A stretch of 64,000 nt of DNA from Nocardia cyriacigeorgica (GTDB taxonomy: Bacteria > Actinomycetota > Actinomycetes > Mycobacteriales > Mycobacteriaceae): NCBI RefSeq assembly GCF_029868385.1, contig NZ_JARWNX010000051.1, forward strand, positions 62,001 through 126,000. The letters are read 5' to 3'. The position numbers and the translations under genes were made by a program. Within the stretch, counting starts at the first letter, position 1. The number at the start of each line of letters is the position of its first letter. The notes under the pieces were generated by a model. That model was given only the letters and a program-made list of their open reading frames with translations. It had not been told where the DNA came from and did not search any database. Positions 25,606-34,764 of the stretch are shown here, one piece after another.

Positions 25606-26475
25606 TCAGTGCGGCGTGTTGCGATCGTGCGACCACAGCGGATGGTGGTGGTGCGGCGCCGGTGGCGCGGCCACCACGGTCCGTTGGAGTTCGGCTTCGG
25701 CGGCCGAGCGCGCGTGGGCGACGTCGGGTGTGCCCGCCACCAGGTCCTGTACGAAGATCTTGGCGCGGATCACCGGACGACGGTAGCGCCGCTCCCGGAC
25801 GATCGCGCGGTACATCAACCGTCTGCGGTCGCCGTAGCGCCACCGCGCCCAGGGCGCTCCCGGCCGGCTCAGCCGCAGCGCGCCGACCACGAGCAGCGGC
25901 AGGAAGAACATACCGAACAGGCCGGTCCAGATCTTGCCCTTGGCGATCACGATGGCGGCGAGCACCAGGTTCACCACCGCGAACGCGACGACGAGCACCC
26001 GGGCAGGCAGGCTCGGATCCTGGCGGAAGTCATTGATATCGAGCAGCCACAGCGGATGCAGGCCGAGCAACAACAGTCCCGTGACGGCCACCGCGACGAA
26101 GACCGCGTCGACCGAGGTGCGGCCCTGTTCTTCCCAGTACACATCGCGCAGGTAGTAGATCAGCGCGAATTCGTCGAGCACCAGCGCCGCACCGACACCG
26201 AATCCCGCCGCGAGCAGCGCCCCGGTGGCGTCGCTGCCGTCGTCGAAGGTGCTGATCATCCCGACACCGCACGACAGCACCAGGATCACCCCGAACACCA
26301 TGTGATGGATGTGGGTGTCACCGGCGCGCAGGTTACCCGGCCACCATCGCACCTTGGCCCGGATCAGCCGGACGCTGACCCGGATCACCAGGAAGCCGAG
26401 GATGAACCCGAGCAGGAAGCACAGCAGCGGGAGCCTGCCCTGCGCGATCACATCCTCGTCGAGCCATCGCCGCAT
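25606..26475 (-). CDS. Integral membrane protein of unknown function with His-rich tail
   Basis: The 289-aa protein has about six to seven predicted helices (17-37, 58-74, 85-105, 123-145, 160-180, 183-203). The first loop contains GDTHIHHMVFGVIL, a cluster of histidines at the membrane edge that recurs in actinobacterial homologues I remember only as integral membrane protein. A helix carries EFALIYYLRDVYWEEQGR. The cytoplasmic C-terminus ends in PHHHHPLWSHDRNTPH, so metal binding is possible. Lies between rplS and tex on the same strand. No function assigned. Confidence 0.75.
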   Translation of the reverse strand: MRRWLDEDVIAQGRLPLLCFLLGFILGFLVIRVSVRLIRAKVRWWPGNLRAGDTHIHHMVFGVILVLSCGVGMISTFDDGSDATGALLAAGFGVGAALVLDEFALIYYLRDVYWEEQGRTSVDAVFVAVAVTGLLLLGLHPLWLLDINDFRQDPSLPARVLVVAFAVVNLVLAAIVIAKGKIWTGLFGMFFLPLLVVGALRLSRPGAPWARWRYGDRRRLMYRAIVRERRYRRPVIRAKIFVQDLVAGTPDVAHARSAAEAELQRTVVAAPPAPHHHHPLWSHDRNTPH

Positions 26476-26502
26476 ACCTGCCCCCGCTCCCGGACCCTGT
26501 CG

Positions 26503-28977
26503 CTACTTTCCGAAACCCGCCCGGCGCAATGCGTCGGCCATGGCCCCGTTTGTCGGTGCGGCATCGCGGCGTTGGTTGCGGCCCTGCCCTTGACCACGGT
26601 TCTGGCCCTGACCACGACCCTGGCCCTGGCCCTGGCGGTTCTGACCCTGGTTGCGGTTCGCACCACCCTGCCCGCCCTGCTTGGTCTGTCCCTCGGCACC
26701 GCCACGACCGCGGTCGCCAGGTCCACGACCGCGTTCCGGCTTGGCCGCCCCTGGTTCGTCGTCCAGACGCAGCGACAGACCGATGCGCTGGCGGGCGACG
26801 TCGACCTCGAGCACCTTCACCTTGACCACATCGCCCGATTTCACGACCTCGCGCGGGTCCTTGACGAAGTTGTGCGACATGGCCGAGACGTGCACCAGAC
26901 CGTCCTGATGCACACCCACATCGACGAACGCACCGAAGGCCGCCACATTGGTGACCACACCCTCGAGCACCATGCCCGGTTCCAGGTCGGCGACCTTCTC
27001 CACGCCCGCGGCGAATTCGGCGGTCTTGAACTCCGGGCGCGGGTCGCGGCCCGGCTTCTCCAGCTCGCTGATGATGTCGGTGACGGTCGGGACACCGAAT
27101 CGCTCATCGGTGAACTCGCCCGGGTTCAGCGCGCGCAGCGCACCGGTGTTGCCGATGATCTCGGCGATGCCGCGGCCGGTCGATTCCAGGATGCGCCGCA
27201 CCACCGGATACGCCTCGGGATGCACGGCGGAGGTGTCGAGCGGGTCGTCACCTTCGCGTATGCGCAGGAAGCCAGCGCACTGCTCGAACGCCTTCGGCCC
27301 GAGCCGAGCCACGTCGAGTAGCGCGGTGCGGCTGCGGAACGGTCCGTGCTGATCGCGGTGCGACACAATGCTTTCGGCCAGCGATCCGGCGATACCGGAG
27401 ACACGCGACAGCAGCGGCACCGACGCGGTGTTCACATCGACACCGACCGCGTTCACCGCGTCTTCGACGACGGCGCCGAGCGAACGTGCCAGCAGGGTTT
27501 CGGAGACGTCGTGCTGGTACTGGCCGACACCGATGGATTTGGGGTCGATCTTCACCAGTTCGGCCAGCGGGTCCTGGAGGCGGCGGGCGATGGAGACCGC
27601 ACCGCGCAGCGATACGTCCATATCGGGCAGTTCCTGCGAGGCATACGCCGAGGCGGAATACACCGAGGCGCCCGCTTCGGAGACCACGATCTTGGTCGGC
27701 TTGTTCTCCGGGATCCGGGAGATCAGTTCGGCGGCAAGGGCATCGGTCTCGCGGGAGGCGGTGCCATTGCCGATGGCGATCAGTTCCACGCCGAACCGGG
27801 CGACGAGCGCACCGAGTACCGCGAGGGACTTCTCGGTCTGGCCCTGCGGTTTGTGCGGATAGATGACCTCGGTGGCCACCACTTTGCCGGTGGCGTCCAC
27901 CACGGCAACCTTGACGCCGGTGCGGTAGCCCGGGTCGAGCCCCATCGTGGTGCGGGTGCCGCCGGGGGCGGCGAGCAGCAGATCACGCAGGTTGGCGGCG
28001 AAGACGTCGACGGCGTCCTTCTCGGCCGCCTGCCGCAACCGCATCCTGGTATCGATGCCGAGGCTCACCTGCAATTTGGTGCGCCAGGCCCAGCGCACGG
28101 TGTCGAGCAGCCAGCTGTCGGCCGGTCGGCCTTGATCGGCGATGCCGAAGCGCATCGCGATGCGACCTTCGTAGATCGTGCGCTCCCCCGGTTCCGGTTC
28201 CTCGGCATCGGGCTGCAAATGCAGGGTCAGCACTTCTTCTTTCTCGCCGCGCAGCAGCGCGAGAATTCGGTGCGAGGGCAGTGTGTCGAACGGTTCGCTG
28301 AACTCGAAGTAGTCGGCGAACTTCGCACCGGCTTCTTCCTTGCCCGCGCGCACGGTGGAGCTGACCTGGCCGCGCTGCCACATGAGTTCACGCAGCTCAC
28401 CGACCAGATCGGCATCTTCGGCGAACCGTTCGACCAGGATGGCGCGCGCGCCGTCGAGCTGTTCGCCGGTGTACTGCGCCGGATCGGTGGTCGGATCGCC
28501 GATCAGCGCGTCGGCGACCGGCTCATGACCGGCTTCGCGCGCGATCTGGGCCTTGGTGCGCCGCTTCGGCTTGTACGGCAGGTAGATGTCTTCGAGGCGG
28601 GCCTTGGTCTCGGCCAGCATGATCTGGCGGTGCAGTTCGTCGTCGAGTTTGCCCTGGCCGCGAATGGATTCCAGGATCGAAGCCCGACGCTCGTCGAGTT
28701 CGCGCAGGTAGTACAGCCGCTCCTCGAGGGTGCGTAGCTGGGCGTCGTCCAGACCGCCGGTGACCTCTTTGCGGTAGCGCGCGATGAACGGGACGGTCGA
28801 ACCGGCGTCGAGCAGTTCGACGGCGGCACGGACCTGGTTCTCCCGCACCGCCAGTTCGTCGGCGATGCGACGGCTGACGGTGCCGGATACCACCGGGGCT
28901 GCCCCGGTGGCGGTGGTCTGGTCGGTGCGGATCGTCTCGGGACTCGAGGTCTCAGGCGCAGTCGTCACGACCCGCAC
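26503..28977 (-). CDS. tex: Tex-family RNA-binding transcription accessory protein
   Basis: The 824-aa Tex has an N-terminal HTH-like region (TVPFIARYRKEVTGGLDDAQL), the YqgF/RNase-H-like domain (TMGLDPGYRTGVKVAVVD), helix-hairpin-helix motifs (VNTASVPLLSRVSGI) and an S1 RNA-binding domain at about residues 645-720 (GMVLEGVVTNVAAFGAFVDV). Tex homologues bind nucleic acid and affect transcription and stress tolerance. Unusually, the last 90 residues are a Gln/Gly/Arg/Asn-rich low-complexity tail (repeats of GQGQGR and NRQGQ) before a short conserved end. The ORF start is used; a GTG two codons later is equally possible. Confidence 0.94.
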   Translation of the reverse strand: MRVVTTAPETSSPETIRTDQTTATGAAPVVSGTVSRRIADELAVRENQVRAAVELLDAGSTVPFIARYRKEVTGGLDDAQLRTLEERLYYLRELDERRASILESIRGQGKLDDELHRQIMLAETKARLEDIYLPYKPKRRTKAQIAREAGHEPVADALIGDPTTDPAQYTGEQLDGARAILVERFAEDADLVGELRELMWQRGQVSSTVRAGKEEAGAKFADYFEFSEPFDTLPSHRILALLRGEKEEVLTLHLQPDAEEPEPGERTIYEGRIAMRFGIADQGRPADSWLLDTVRWAWRTKLQVSLGIDTRMRLRQAAEKDAVDVFAANLRDLLLAAPGGTRTTMGLDPGYRTGVKVAVVDATGKVVATEVIYPHKPQGQTEKSLAVLGALVARFGVELIAIGNGTASRETDALAAELISRIPENKPTKIVVSEAGASVYSASAYASQELPDMDVSLRGAVSIARRLQDPLAELVKIDPKSIGVGQYQHDVSETLLARSLGAVVEDAVNAVGVDVNTASVPLLSRVSGIAGSLAESIVSHRDQHGPFRSRTALLDVARLGPKAFEQCAGFLRIREGDDPLDTSAVHPEAYPVVRRILESTGRGIAEIIGNTGALRALNPGEFTDERFGVPTVTDIISELEKPGRDPRPEFKTAEFAAGVEKVADLEPGMVLEGVVTNVAAFGAFVDVGVHQDGLVHVSAMSHNFVKDPREVVKSGDVVKVKVLEVDVARQRIGLSLRLDDEPGAAKPERGRGPGDRGRGGAEGQTKQGGQGGANRNQGQNRQGQGQGRGQGQNRGQGQGRNQRRDAAPTNGAMADALRRAGFGK

Positions 28978-29018
28978 ACTACCGTCGCCCGCTGACAGGT
29001 GACCGGCACCCGTAGCCG

Positions 29019-29041
29019 TCGGGCTCGGCCGCGAAGCCCGA
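29019..29041 (-). terminator. Small hairpin downstream of the VOC gene
   Basis: TCGGGCT pairs with AGCCCGA (7 bp) around a 9-base loop, 15 bases past the VOC-protein stop and just upstream of tex. Weak. Confidence 0.4.
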
Positions 29042-29055
29042 GGCCGGGCCGGGTG

Positions 29056-29427
29056 CTATTCCGGCGGTGTCACCGTAGTGATGCAGAATGGGTGGCCCGA
29101 GGGGTCGAGTAGGACGCGCCACCGGTCGCCCGGTTGCATCGGTGCCACGGTGGCGCCCAATTCCACGGCGCGGTCGACGCATTCGTCGAGGTCGCGGTCG
29201 TCGTCGGCGGCCAGGTCCAGGTGCACGATCGAGGATCCCGGCCAGATCGGTCGTTGATGGTCGGCGACGCGGTGGGCGATCAGCGCCAGGCCCGACGAGA
29301 TACGCACCCCCACACTGCTTTCCTTGCGCCACAGCGTCTTTCCGCCGAGCAGATCCAGGTAGAACTGGGCAAGAGATTCGGGGTCGGCACTGTCGAGGGA
29401 CAGTCCGACTACTCGCAACTGCGGCAC
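29056..29427 (-). CDS. VOC/glyoxalase-superfamily protein
   Basis: The product of about 123 residues has the VOC fold order: VVGLSLDSADPESLAQFYLDLLG at the start, SSIVHLDLAADDDRDLDECVDRAVELGA in the middle, and DRWRVLLDPSGHPFCIT at the end. These give the usual His and Glu/Asp metal-ligand candidates. Belongs to the glyoxalase/bleomycin-resistance superfamily; substrate unknown. The start is uncertain: GTG at 29427 fits the domain, but the frame is open to 29475 and neither has a clear ribosome binding site. Confidence 0.75.
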   Translation of the reverse strand: MPQLRVVGLSLDSADPESLAQFYLDLLGGKTLWRKESSVGVRISSGLALIAHRVADHQRPIWPGSSIVHLDLAADDDRDLDECVDRAVELGATVAPMQPGDRWRVLLDPSGHPFCITTVTPPE

Positions 29428-29506
29428 GGCGGTGAGTATAGAGGCGTGACCGAGCACGGTTCGACGTCGGGCCACGCGGGGCGGGAACCGCGAAATCGAC
29501 GCGGGC

Positions 29507-30361
29507 TCAGGGGATCAGGCCGAGACGGCGGGCGGTGACGACGGCCTCGTGCCTGGAGTGGGCGTCGAGCTTGTTCATCGCGCTGCGCAGATAGCTCTTG
29601 ACGGTCTCGGGGCCGACGCAGAGGCGTTGGGCGACCTCATGATTGGAACAGCCGAGCGCCACCTGGACCAGTACGTCGAGTTCACGACGCGACAGACGCG
29701 GGGCGTCGGCGGCCGGTGCACCGGACAGCGCCCGCGTCAGCCGCGCACCCACGGCGCGCAACCGATCCCGGAGCCGCTCATCGGCCACCGAATACGCGAT
29801 ATCGCGTAGTTCGGCGTGGATGCCACGCAGTTCCTCGACCACCGCGCCCGCAGTCGCGGGAGGCGCGGAGGCGGCTTCCAACAGCCGTAGCCGACGATCC
29901 ACCTCGTCGCGAATGGTGATCTCGGTGGCGAGTCGGCGCCCGGCTCGCAGCAATGCGTCCGCGGTGCGGTCGCCGAGCGCGCCGGTGCCGCGGGTGGCCG
30001 CGTACAGCACCGCACGCGGAGCATCGTCGACCACCACCGGCACCGCGACGACCGAGCGGATGCCCTCACCGACGACGGGGCCGTCGTAATGGTGGGTGAT
30101 CGTCGGTGCGTTGCGGTAGTCGGAGACCAGTCCCGGACGCCCGGAATCCATCACCTGACCACCCAACCCAGACGTGCGCACCACCGACAGCCCACGCAAG
30201 CCGTTGGTCCGAACCCCGAAGAACTCGGTCAGCAGCAGGGTGTCGGCATGCACCTCACCACCGAACAGCACCGGAACCCCGGTCGTGCCCGCGACCCGGC
30301 GGATCTCGGCGCGTACGGCATCGCCGTCGCGCGGGCGGAGCAGCGGTGACGGGTTGGTCAT
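29507..30361 (-). CDS. GAF-domain LuxR-type transcriptional regulator
   Basis: The 284-aa protein has a GAF-like sensor region (about 25-150; TLLLTEFFGVRTNG, SVVAVPVVVDDAPRAVLYAATRG), a helical linker (155-205), and a C-terminal LuxR/GerE helix-turn-helix (about 220-282; LSRRELDVLVQVALGCSNHEVA, ETVKSYLRSAMNKL). GAF-LuxR regulators of this type are often divergent from lipid-catabolism genes in Nocardia and Rhodococcus. Here it is divergent from two acyl-CoA ligase genes across a 97-base gap and is their probable regulator; the ligand is unknown. Confidence 0.85.
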   Translation of the reverse strand: MTNPSPLLRPRDGDAVRAEIRRVAGTTGVPVLFGGEVHADTLLLTEFFGVRTNGLRGLSVVRTSGLGGQVMDSGRPGLVSDYRNAPTITHHYDGPVVGEGIRSVVAVPVVVDDAPRAVLYAATRGTGALGDRTADALLRAGRRLATEITIRDEVDRRLRLLEAASAPPATAGAVVEELRGIHAELRDIAYSVADERLRDRLRAVGARLTRALSGAPAADAPRLSRRELDVLVQVALGCSNHEVAQRLCVGPETVKSYLRSAMNKLDAHSRHEAVVTARRLGLIP

Positions 30362-30458
30362 GGAATGTCACCCCTTTTCGGGGGTAGTGCCGAACCAGGT
30401 GTGACCTACATCCTATGGCAACAGCCGGTGAGCTGGATCACGACCGAGGAGATGCGAG
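30362..30458. promoter_or_regulatory. Divergent promoter region between GAF-LuxR regulator and acyl-CoA ligases
   Basis: This 97-base gap must hold both promoters. A small hairpin (ACCCC-TTTTC-GGGGGT, 30370-30385) lies in the leader of the regulator. A strong GAGGAG ribosome binding site precedes the ligase start. I cannot pick out a clear LuxR operator. Confidence 0.45.
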
Positions 30459-32081
30459 ATGGGGATCGACCCGAACGCGCGGGTACGCGAGCTGCTGGAA
30501 TGCTATGACCGCGCCGATGCGAACGCTGCCGAGCTGCTGTGTGACCGGCATCCGGCCGACGCCGTCGCGTTCACCGTCATCGACAGCGAGCTGTCGTCCA
30601 CCGATCTGACCTATGGCGAACTGCGCGTGAAGTCCGAGCGGTTCGCGGCGGCCTTGGCGGGGCTCGGCGTAGAGCCGGGTGATCGAGTCGCCACGCTGAT
30701 GGCCAAATCCGAGGACCTGGTGGTGGCGCTGCTCGGTATCTGGCGGCGCGGTGCGGTGCACGTCCCGCTGTTCACCGCGTTCGCGCCACCCGCGATCGCG
30801 TTCCGGCTGATGACCAGTGGAGCGTCGGTGGTGGTCGTCGACCCGGACCAGGCCGACAAGCTGGCGCCCGGAGACGATATCCCCGTGGATCCGCCGTGGC
30901 GCACGATCGTCAGCGGTGACGGCGCGTCCTCCGCCGCGCTGCGGATGAAGGACCTGCTCGCCACCGACGCGCCCGTCGAACCGGCGGTCTCGGTCGGCGG
31001 TGACGGCCTGCTGGTCCAGCTGTTCACCAGCGGAACCACCGGCACCCCGAAGGGCGTGCCCATCCCGGTGCGCGCGCTCGCCTCGTTCCACGCCTATCAG
31101 GAGTTCGCGCTGGATGTGCGCCCGGACGATGTGTTCTGGAACGCCGCGGACCCGGGCTGGGCCTACGGCCTCTATTACGCGATCCTCGGACCGCTGGCCA
31201 GCGGAATCCGCAGCCTGCTGTTGCATGCCGGTTTCTCCCCCGCATTGACCTGGCAGGTGATGGAGCGGTTCGGCGTCACGAATTTCGCGGCCGCGCCCAC
31301 CGTCTATCGCGCGTTGCGCGCGGATACTTCGGCGGCGCCCGAGGTGCGGTTGCGGCGGGCGTCGTCGGCGGGTGAGCCATTGACACCCGAGGTCGTCGCC
31401 TGGTCCGCGGACACCCTCGGCGTGGCCGTGCGCGATCACTACGGGCAGACCGAACACGGCATGGTGATCTGCAATGCCTGGCACGACGAGCTGAACACGG
31501 AGGCGCCCGCGGGTTCGATGGGCCGGTCGCTACCCGGCTGGGCGTGCGCCGTGCTCGCCGATGACGCCGATACCGAAGCGCCCACCGGAGAGTTGGGGCG
31601 TATCGCCATCGATACCGAACGCAGTCCGCTGCTGTGGTTCCTCGGCTATCTCGACGCGCCGGAACGGACCGCGCAACGCTACACCGCGGACGGACGCTGG
31701 TATCTGACCGGCGACGCGGGTTCCCAGGACGCCGACGGGTTCTTCCACTTCTCCGCCCGCGACGACGATGTGATCATCATGGCCGGCTACCGGATCGGCC
31801 CGTTCGAGGTGGAGAGTGTGCTGGTGCTGCACGAGGATGTCGCCGAGGCGGCCGTGGTCGGCAGACCTGACGAATTGCGCGGTGAGGTGCTCGAAGCGTT
31901 CGTCGTGGTGCGGGAAGGCCGCACCGGTGGCGAGGAACTGGAAGCCGAACTGCAAACGCTGGTGAAGAAGAAGTTCGCCGCACACGCCTATCCTCGCCGG
32001 GTGCATTTCGTGCCGAACCTGCCCAAGACACCCAGCGGTAAAGTGCAGCGGTTTCTGCTGCGGCAGCAGGGGGTTCGGTGA
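30459..32081 (+). CDS. AMP-binding acyl-CoA synthetase (acetyl/medium-chain type)
   Basis: The 540-aa ANL-superfamily enzyme has the P-loop FTSGTTGTPKG (189-199), the A5 motif YGQTEHGM, the A7/A8 hinge region GRWYLTGDAG and RDDDVIIMAGYRIGP, and the A10 lysine Lys528 (PSGKVQR). The A8 motif with GYRIGPFEVES and the NAADPGWAYGLYYAI segment point to the acetyl-CoA/medium-chain synthetase group rather than long-chain FadD; substrate unproven. Starts at ATG after GAGGAG. It overlaps the next ligase gene by one base (TGATG), so the two are co-translated. Confidence 0.88.
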   Translation: MGIDPNARVRELLECYDRADANAAELLCDRHPADAVAFTVIDSELSSTDLTYGELRVKSERFAAALAGLGVEPGDRVATLMAKSEDLVVALLGIWRRGAVHVPLFTAFAPPAIAFRLMTSGASVVVVDPDQADKLAPGDDIPVDPPWRTIVSGDGASSAALRMKDLLATDAPVEPAVSVGGDGLLVQLFTSGTTGTPKGVPIPVRALASFHAYQEFALDVRPDDVFWNAADPGWAYGLYYAILGPLASGIRSLLLHAGFSPALTWQVMERFGVTNFAAAPTVYRALRADTSAAPEVRLRRASSAGEPLTPEVVAWSADTLGVAVRDHYGQTEHGMVICNAWHDELNTEAPAGSMGRSLPGWACAVLADDADTEAPTGELGRIAIDTERSPLLWFLGYLDAPERTAQRYTADGRWYLTGDAGSQDADGFFHFSARDDDVIIMAGYRIGPFEVESVLVLHEDVAEAAVVGRPDELRGEVLEAFVVVREGRTGGEELEAELQTLVKKKFAAHAYPRRVHFVPNLPKTPSGKVQRFLLRQQGVR

Positions 32082-33703
32082 TGAATGCGCTGCCGAGCTA
32101 CGCATCGGGGATCTCCGAGACCCCGCTGCTCGGTGACACCATCGGCGCCAACCTGGACCGGACCGCCGCCGAGTTCGGCGACCGGGAGGCTCTGGTGGAC
32201 CATCCTTCCGGGCGACGATGGACCTACCGTGAACTGCGCGCCGCCGTCGACTCGCTCGCCACCGGCCTGGCCGCGCGCGGTATCACCGCGGGCGATCGGG
32301 TCGGGATCTGGGCGCCGAACTGCCCGGAATGGTTTCTCATCCAGTACGCGACCGCCAAGATCGGTGCGATCCTGGTCAATATCAATCCCGCCTATCGCAC
32401 GAGCGAACTGGAGTATGTGCTGGGGCAGGCGGGTGTGCGGATGCTGGTGTCGGCGCCGGAGTTCAAGTCCTCGGACTATGTGGCGATGATCGAACAGGTA
32501 CGACCGAATTGCCCCGGTCTGGAACAGGTGCTCGTCCTCGGTACGGCGCAGTGGGATGCGTTGGCGCGCACCACCGCCGATCAGGATCTGCTGGCGACCC
32601 GAGCCGCCGAGCTGTCCATGGACGATCCGATCAATATCCAGTACACCTCCGGGACAACGGGTTTCCCGAAGGGCGCCACCCTCAGCCATCACAATATCCT
32701 CAACAACGGCTATTTCGTCGGTGAGCTGTGCGGCTACACCGAGCAGGACCGGATCTGTGTCCCCGTGCCGTTCTATCACTGCTTCGGCATGGTGATGGGC
32801 AACCTTGCGGCCACGAGTCACGGTGCGGCGATCGTGATTCCGGCGCCGTCGTTCCAGCCCGCGGCCACGCTCGCGGCGGTCGCCGCCGAACGGTGCACCT
32901 CGCTCTACGGCGTCCCGACCATGTTCATCGACATGCTGGCGCAACTGGAGGAATCCGCGGTGGATCTGTCCACGCTGCGTACCGGGATCATGGCGGGATC
33001 GCCGTGCCCGGTGGAGGTGATGAAACGCGTCATCGATCGGATGGGAATGAGTGAGGTGTCGATCTGCTACGGCATGACCGAAACCTCACCGGTGTCGACC
33101 CAGACCCGCCGCGACGACAGCATCGACCGCCGCACCGCCACCGTCGGCCGGGTGGGCCCACACCTGGAGATCAAGATCATCGATCCGGTCACCGACCGCA
33201 CCGTCGCGCGCGGTGAACCCGGCGAACTGTGCACCCGTGGCTATTCGGTGATGCTCGGCTACTGGAACGACCCCGAACGCAGCGCCGAAGCCATCGACGC
33301 CGCCCGCTGGATGCACACCGGCGATATCGGCGTCATGGACGAGGACGGTTATCTCGCCATCACCGGCCGCATCAAGGACATGGTCATCCGCGGCGGCGAG
33401 AACATCTACCCCCGCGAGATCGAGGAATTCCTCTACACCCACCCCGATATCCTCGACGCCCAGGTCATCGGTGTCCCCGACCCCAAATACGGCGAAGAAC
33501 TCATGGCCTGGGTCCGCATGCGCGAAGGCACCGCACCCCTCGACGCCGACGCCGTGCGCGTGTTCTGCGCGGGAAAGCTCGCGCACTTCAAGGTGCCGCG
33601 GTATGTGCACGTGGTGGACGAGTTCCCGATGACAGTGACCGGAAAAGTGCGCAAAGCGCAGATGCGCGAAATGGCGAGAGGGCTACTCGGACTCGAGGAC
33701 TGA
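32081..33703 (+). CDS. AMP-binding acyl-CoA ligase (FadD family)
   Basis: The 540-aa adenylate-forming enzyme has the P-loop YTSGTTGFPKG near residue 190, YGMTETSP, the hinge region GRIKDMVIRGGENIYPREIE and Lys522 in VTGKVRK. The last motif set is characteristic of fatty-acid CoA ligases. The preferred start ATG at 32081 overlaps the upstream stop; a GTG one codon earlier is possible. With its neighbour it forms a two-ligase operon under the divergent GAF-LuxR gene, suggesting stepwise or alternative activation of related acids. Convergent with the Uma2 gene. Confidence 0.88.
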   Translation: MNALPSYASGISETPLLGDTIGANLDRTAAEFGDREALVDHPSGRRWTYRELRAAVDSLATGLAARGITAGDRVGIWAPNCPEWFLIQYATAKIGAILVNINPAYRTSELEYVLGQAGVRMLVSAPEFKSSDYVAMIEQVRPNCPGLEQVLVLGTAQWDALARTTADQDLLATRAAELSMDDPINIQYTSGTTGFPKGATLSHHNILNNGYFVGELCGYTEQDRICVPVPFYHCFGMVMGNLAATSHGAAIVIPAPSFQPAATLAAVAAERCTSLYGVPTMFIDMLAQLEESAVDLSTLRTGIMAGSPCPVEVMKRVIDRMGMSEVSICYGMTETSPVSTQTRRDDSIDRRTATVGRVGPHLEIKIIDPVTDRTVARGEPGELCTRGYSVMLGYWNDPERSAEAIDAARWMHTGDIGVMDEDGYLAITGRIKDMVIRGGENIYPREIEEFLYTHPDILDAQVIGVPDPKYGEELMAWVRMREGTAPLDADAVRVFCAGKLAHFKVPRYVHVVDEFPMTVTGKVRKAQMREMARGLLGLED

Positions 33704-33716
33704 GCACCTCCTCGGC

Positions 33717-34316
33717 TCAGACCTGCTCCAATACCGCGAACGGGATCGTCACCTCGACCGGTTCATCGAGTAGCAGTACCCGCCGGTGAACGGCATGGGC
33801 ACGGTAGCGACGACCCGACCAGTCGAGCCGGTATTCCTCGATTTCCTCGATCAGCTCTTCCTTCTGATCGAGCCGGACAATGAGATACCGGGGAATACCG
33901 GCGGCCGCGTATTGGATTCGCTTGTCAGTGATATCCGCATCGATGGTCGACTCCGACGTCACCTCGACCACCAGTAACAGGTGATCGCGCACGGTATTGA
34001 CGTCATAAGGTTCGCAGTCCCGAATCCAGATATCCGGATACCGGATATTCAAGCGCCGATCCGCAGCAGACGAATCCGCATCAGGAAAGCGAGCGGCTAC
34101 GTCGGAATCCACGACCATGCACGGACCTCCATCACGCCTGGCAGCCTCGAGCAGGCCCGCCAGCCGTCGAACCACCCGACTATGCAGCGGGCTCTGCGCC
34201 ATCATCCGCACGACACGTCCATCGACGATCTCGATCTCACCGAGTTCGGCTGCCGCGCCGTCGGCGAAGTCCTCAGCTGTCAGTCGCAGCTCATTCTGTG
34301 GATCCGGAGCGCTCAT
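33717..34316 (-). CDS. Uma2-family (DUF820) putative endonuclease
   Basis: The 199-aa protein carries a complete PD-(D/E)xK set: Asp95 (RYPDIWI), Glu118 (LLVVEVTSES) and Lys132 (DKRIQYAAAGIPRYLIV). The N-terminal helix-strand part (LTAEDFADG, EIEIVDGRVV) is intact. Uma2 proteins are abundant in actinobacteria and cyanobacteria and spread among genomes; no biological role is established. It lies between the ligase operon and a decayed gene pair, marking the start of a variable segment. Confidence 0.85.
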   Translation of the reverse strand: MSAPDPQNELRLTAEDFADGAAAELGEIEIVDGRVVRMMAQSPLHSRVVRRLAGLLEAARRDGGPCMVVDSDVAARFPDADSSAADRRLNIRYPDIWIRDCEPYDVNTVRDHLLLVVEVTSESTIDADITDKRIQYAAAGIPRYLIVRLDQKEELIEEIEEYRLDWSGRRYRAHAVHRRVLLLDEPVEVTIPFAVLEQV

Positions 34317-34485
34317 ACGACACATCATTACAGACGACGGTCGCCAGGCCGGGCGTAGCGCCAGGGCGGCGTCCAGCTATTCGGCGCGGACCTGACCGGC
34401 GAGTTTGCCGCGGACGACGAGGGTTGGCTCAGTGCAGGTCCCGGGTGGGCCGCACGAGGCACCGGAACGCGAAGGGCGTCGTCTC

Positions 34486-34764
34486 TCACGCCCGGTTCGC
34501 CTCTCGCTCGAGCTGTGCGGCGGCCTCGGCCGAGATGCGCTCGAACTGCTCGCCCATGCGGACGGACAGCGCTTGGGCGGCCGAGAGCGGGCGGACCATG
34601 ACCATGAGATCGTCGATCTTGCCATCGTCGCCGAGGTGCAGGAAGTCGCAGCCGGTCAACTGCTTCCCGTCGACGGTGGCCTCGAATACGAGGGCATGAT
34701 CGCGACCGTTCGGATCGGCGATCTCGCGGACGTAGCGGAAGTCCTCGAGGACACCGATGACCGC
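34486..34764 (-). pseudogene. SnoaL/NTF2-like gene, 5' end deleted
   Basis: Reading the minus strand, about 93 codons end at a TGA (34486-34488) and encode the C-terminal part of an NTF2-like protein: VLEDFRYVREIADPNGRDHA, then FEATVDGKQLTGCDFLHL, then DDGKIDDLMVMVRPLSAAQA. The frame has no start codon and no N-terminal part (about 40 residues missing); it abuts the equally decapitated PadR gene near 34765. About 40 bases of a further frame ending in VVRGKLAGQVRAE just downstream may be another remnant. Confidence 0.65.

Noticed and set aside
34377..34625. 82-codon minus-strand frame beside the SnoaL remnant
   Set aside because: Mostly an out-of-frame reading of the SnoaL fragment; only its last 13 residues (VVRGKLAGQVRAE) look protein-like, too little to call a gene.
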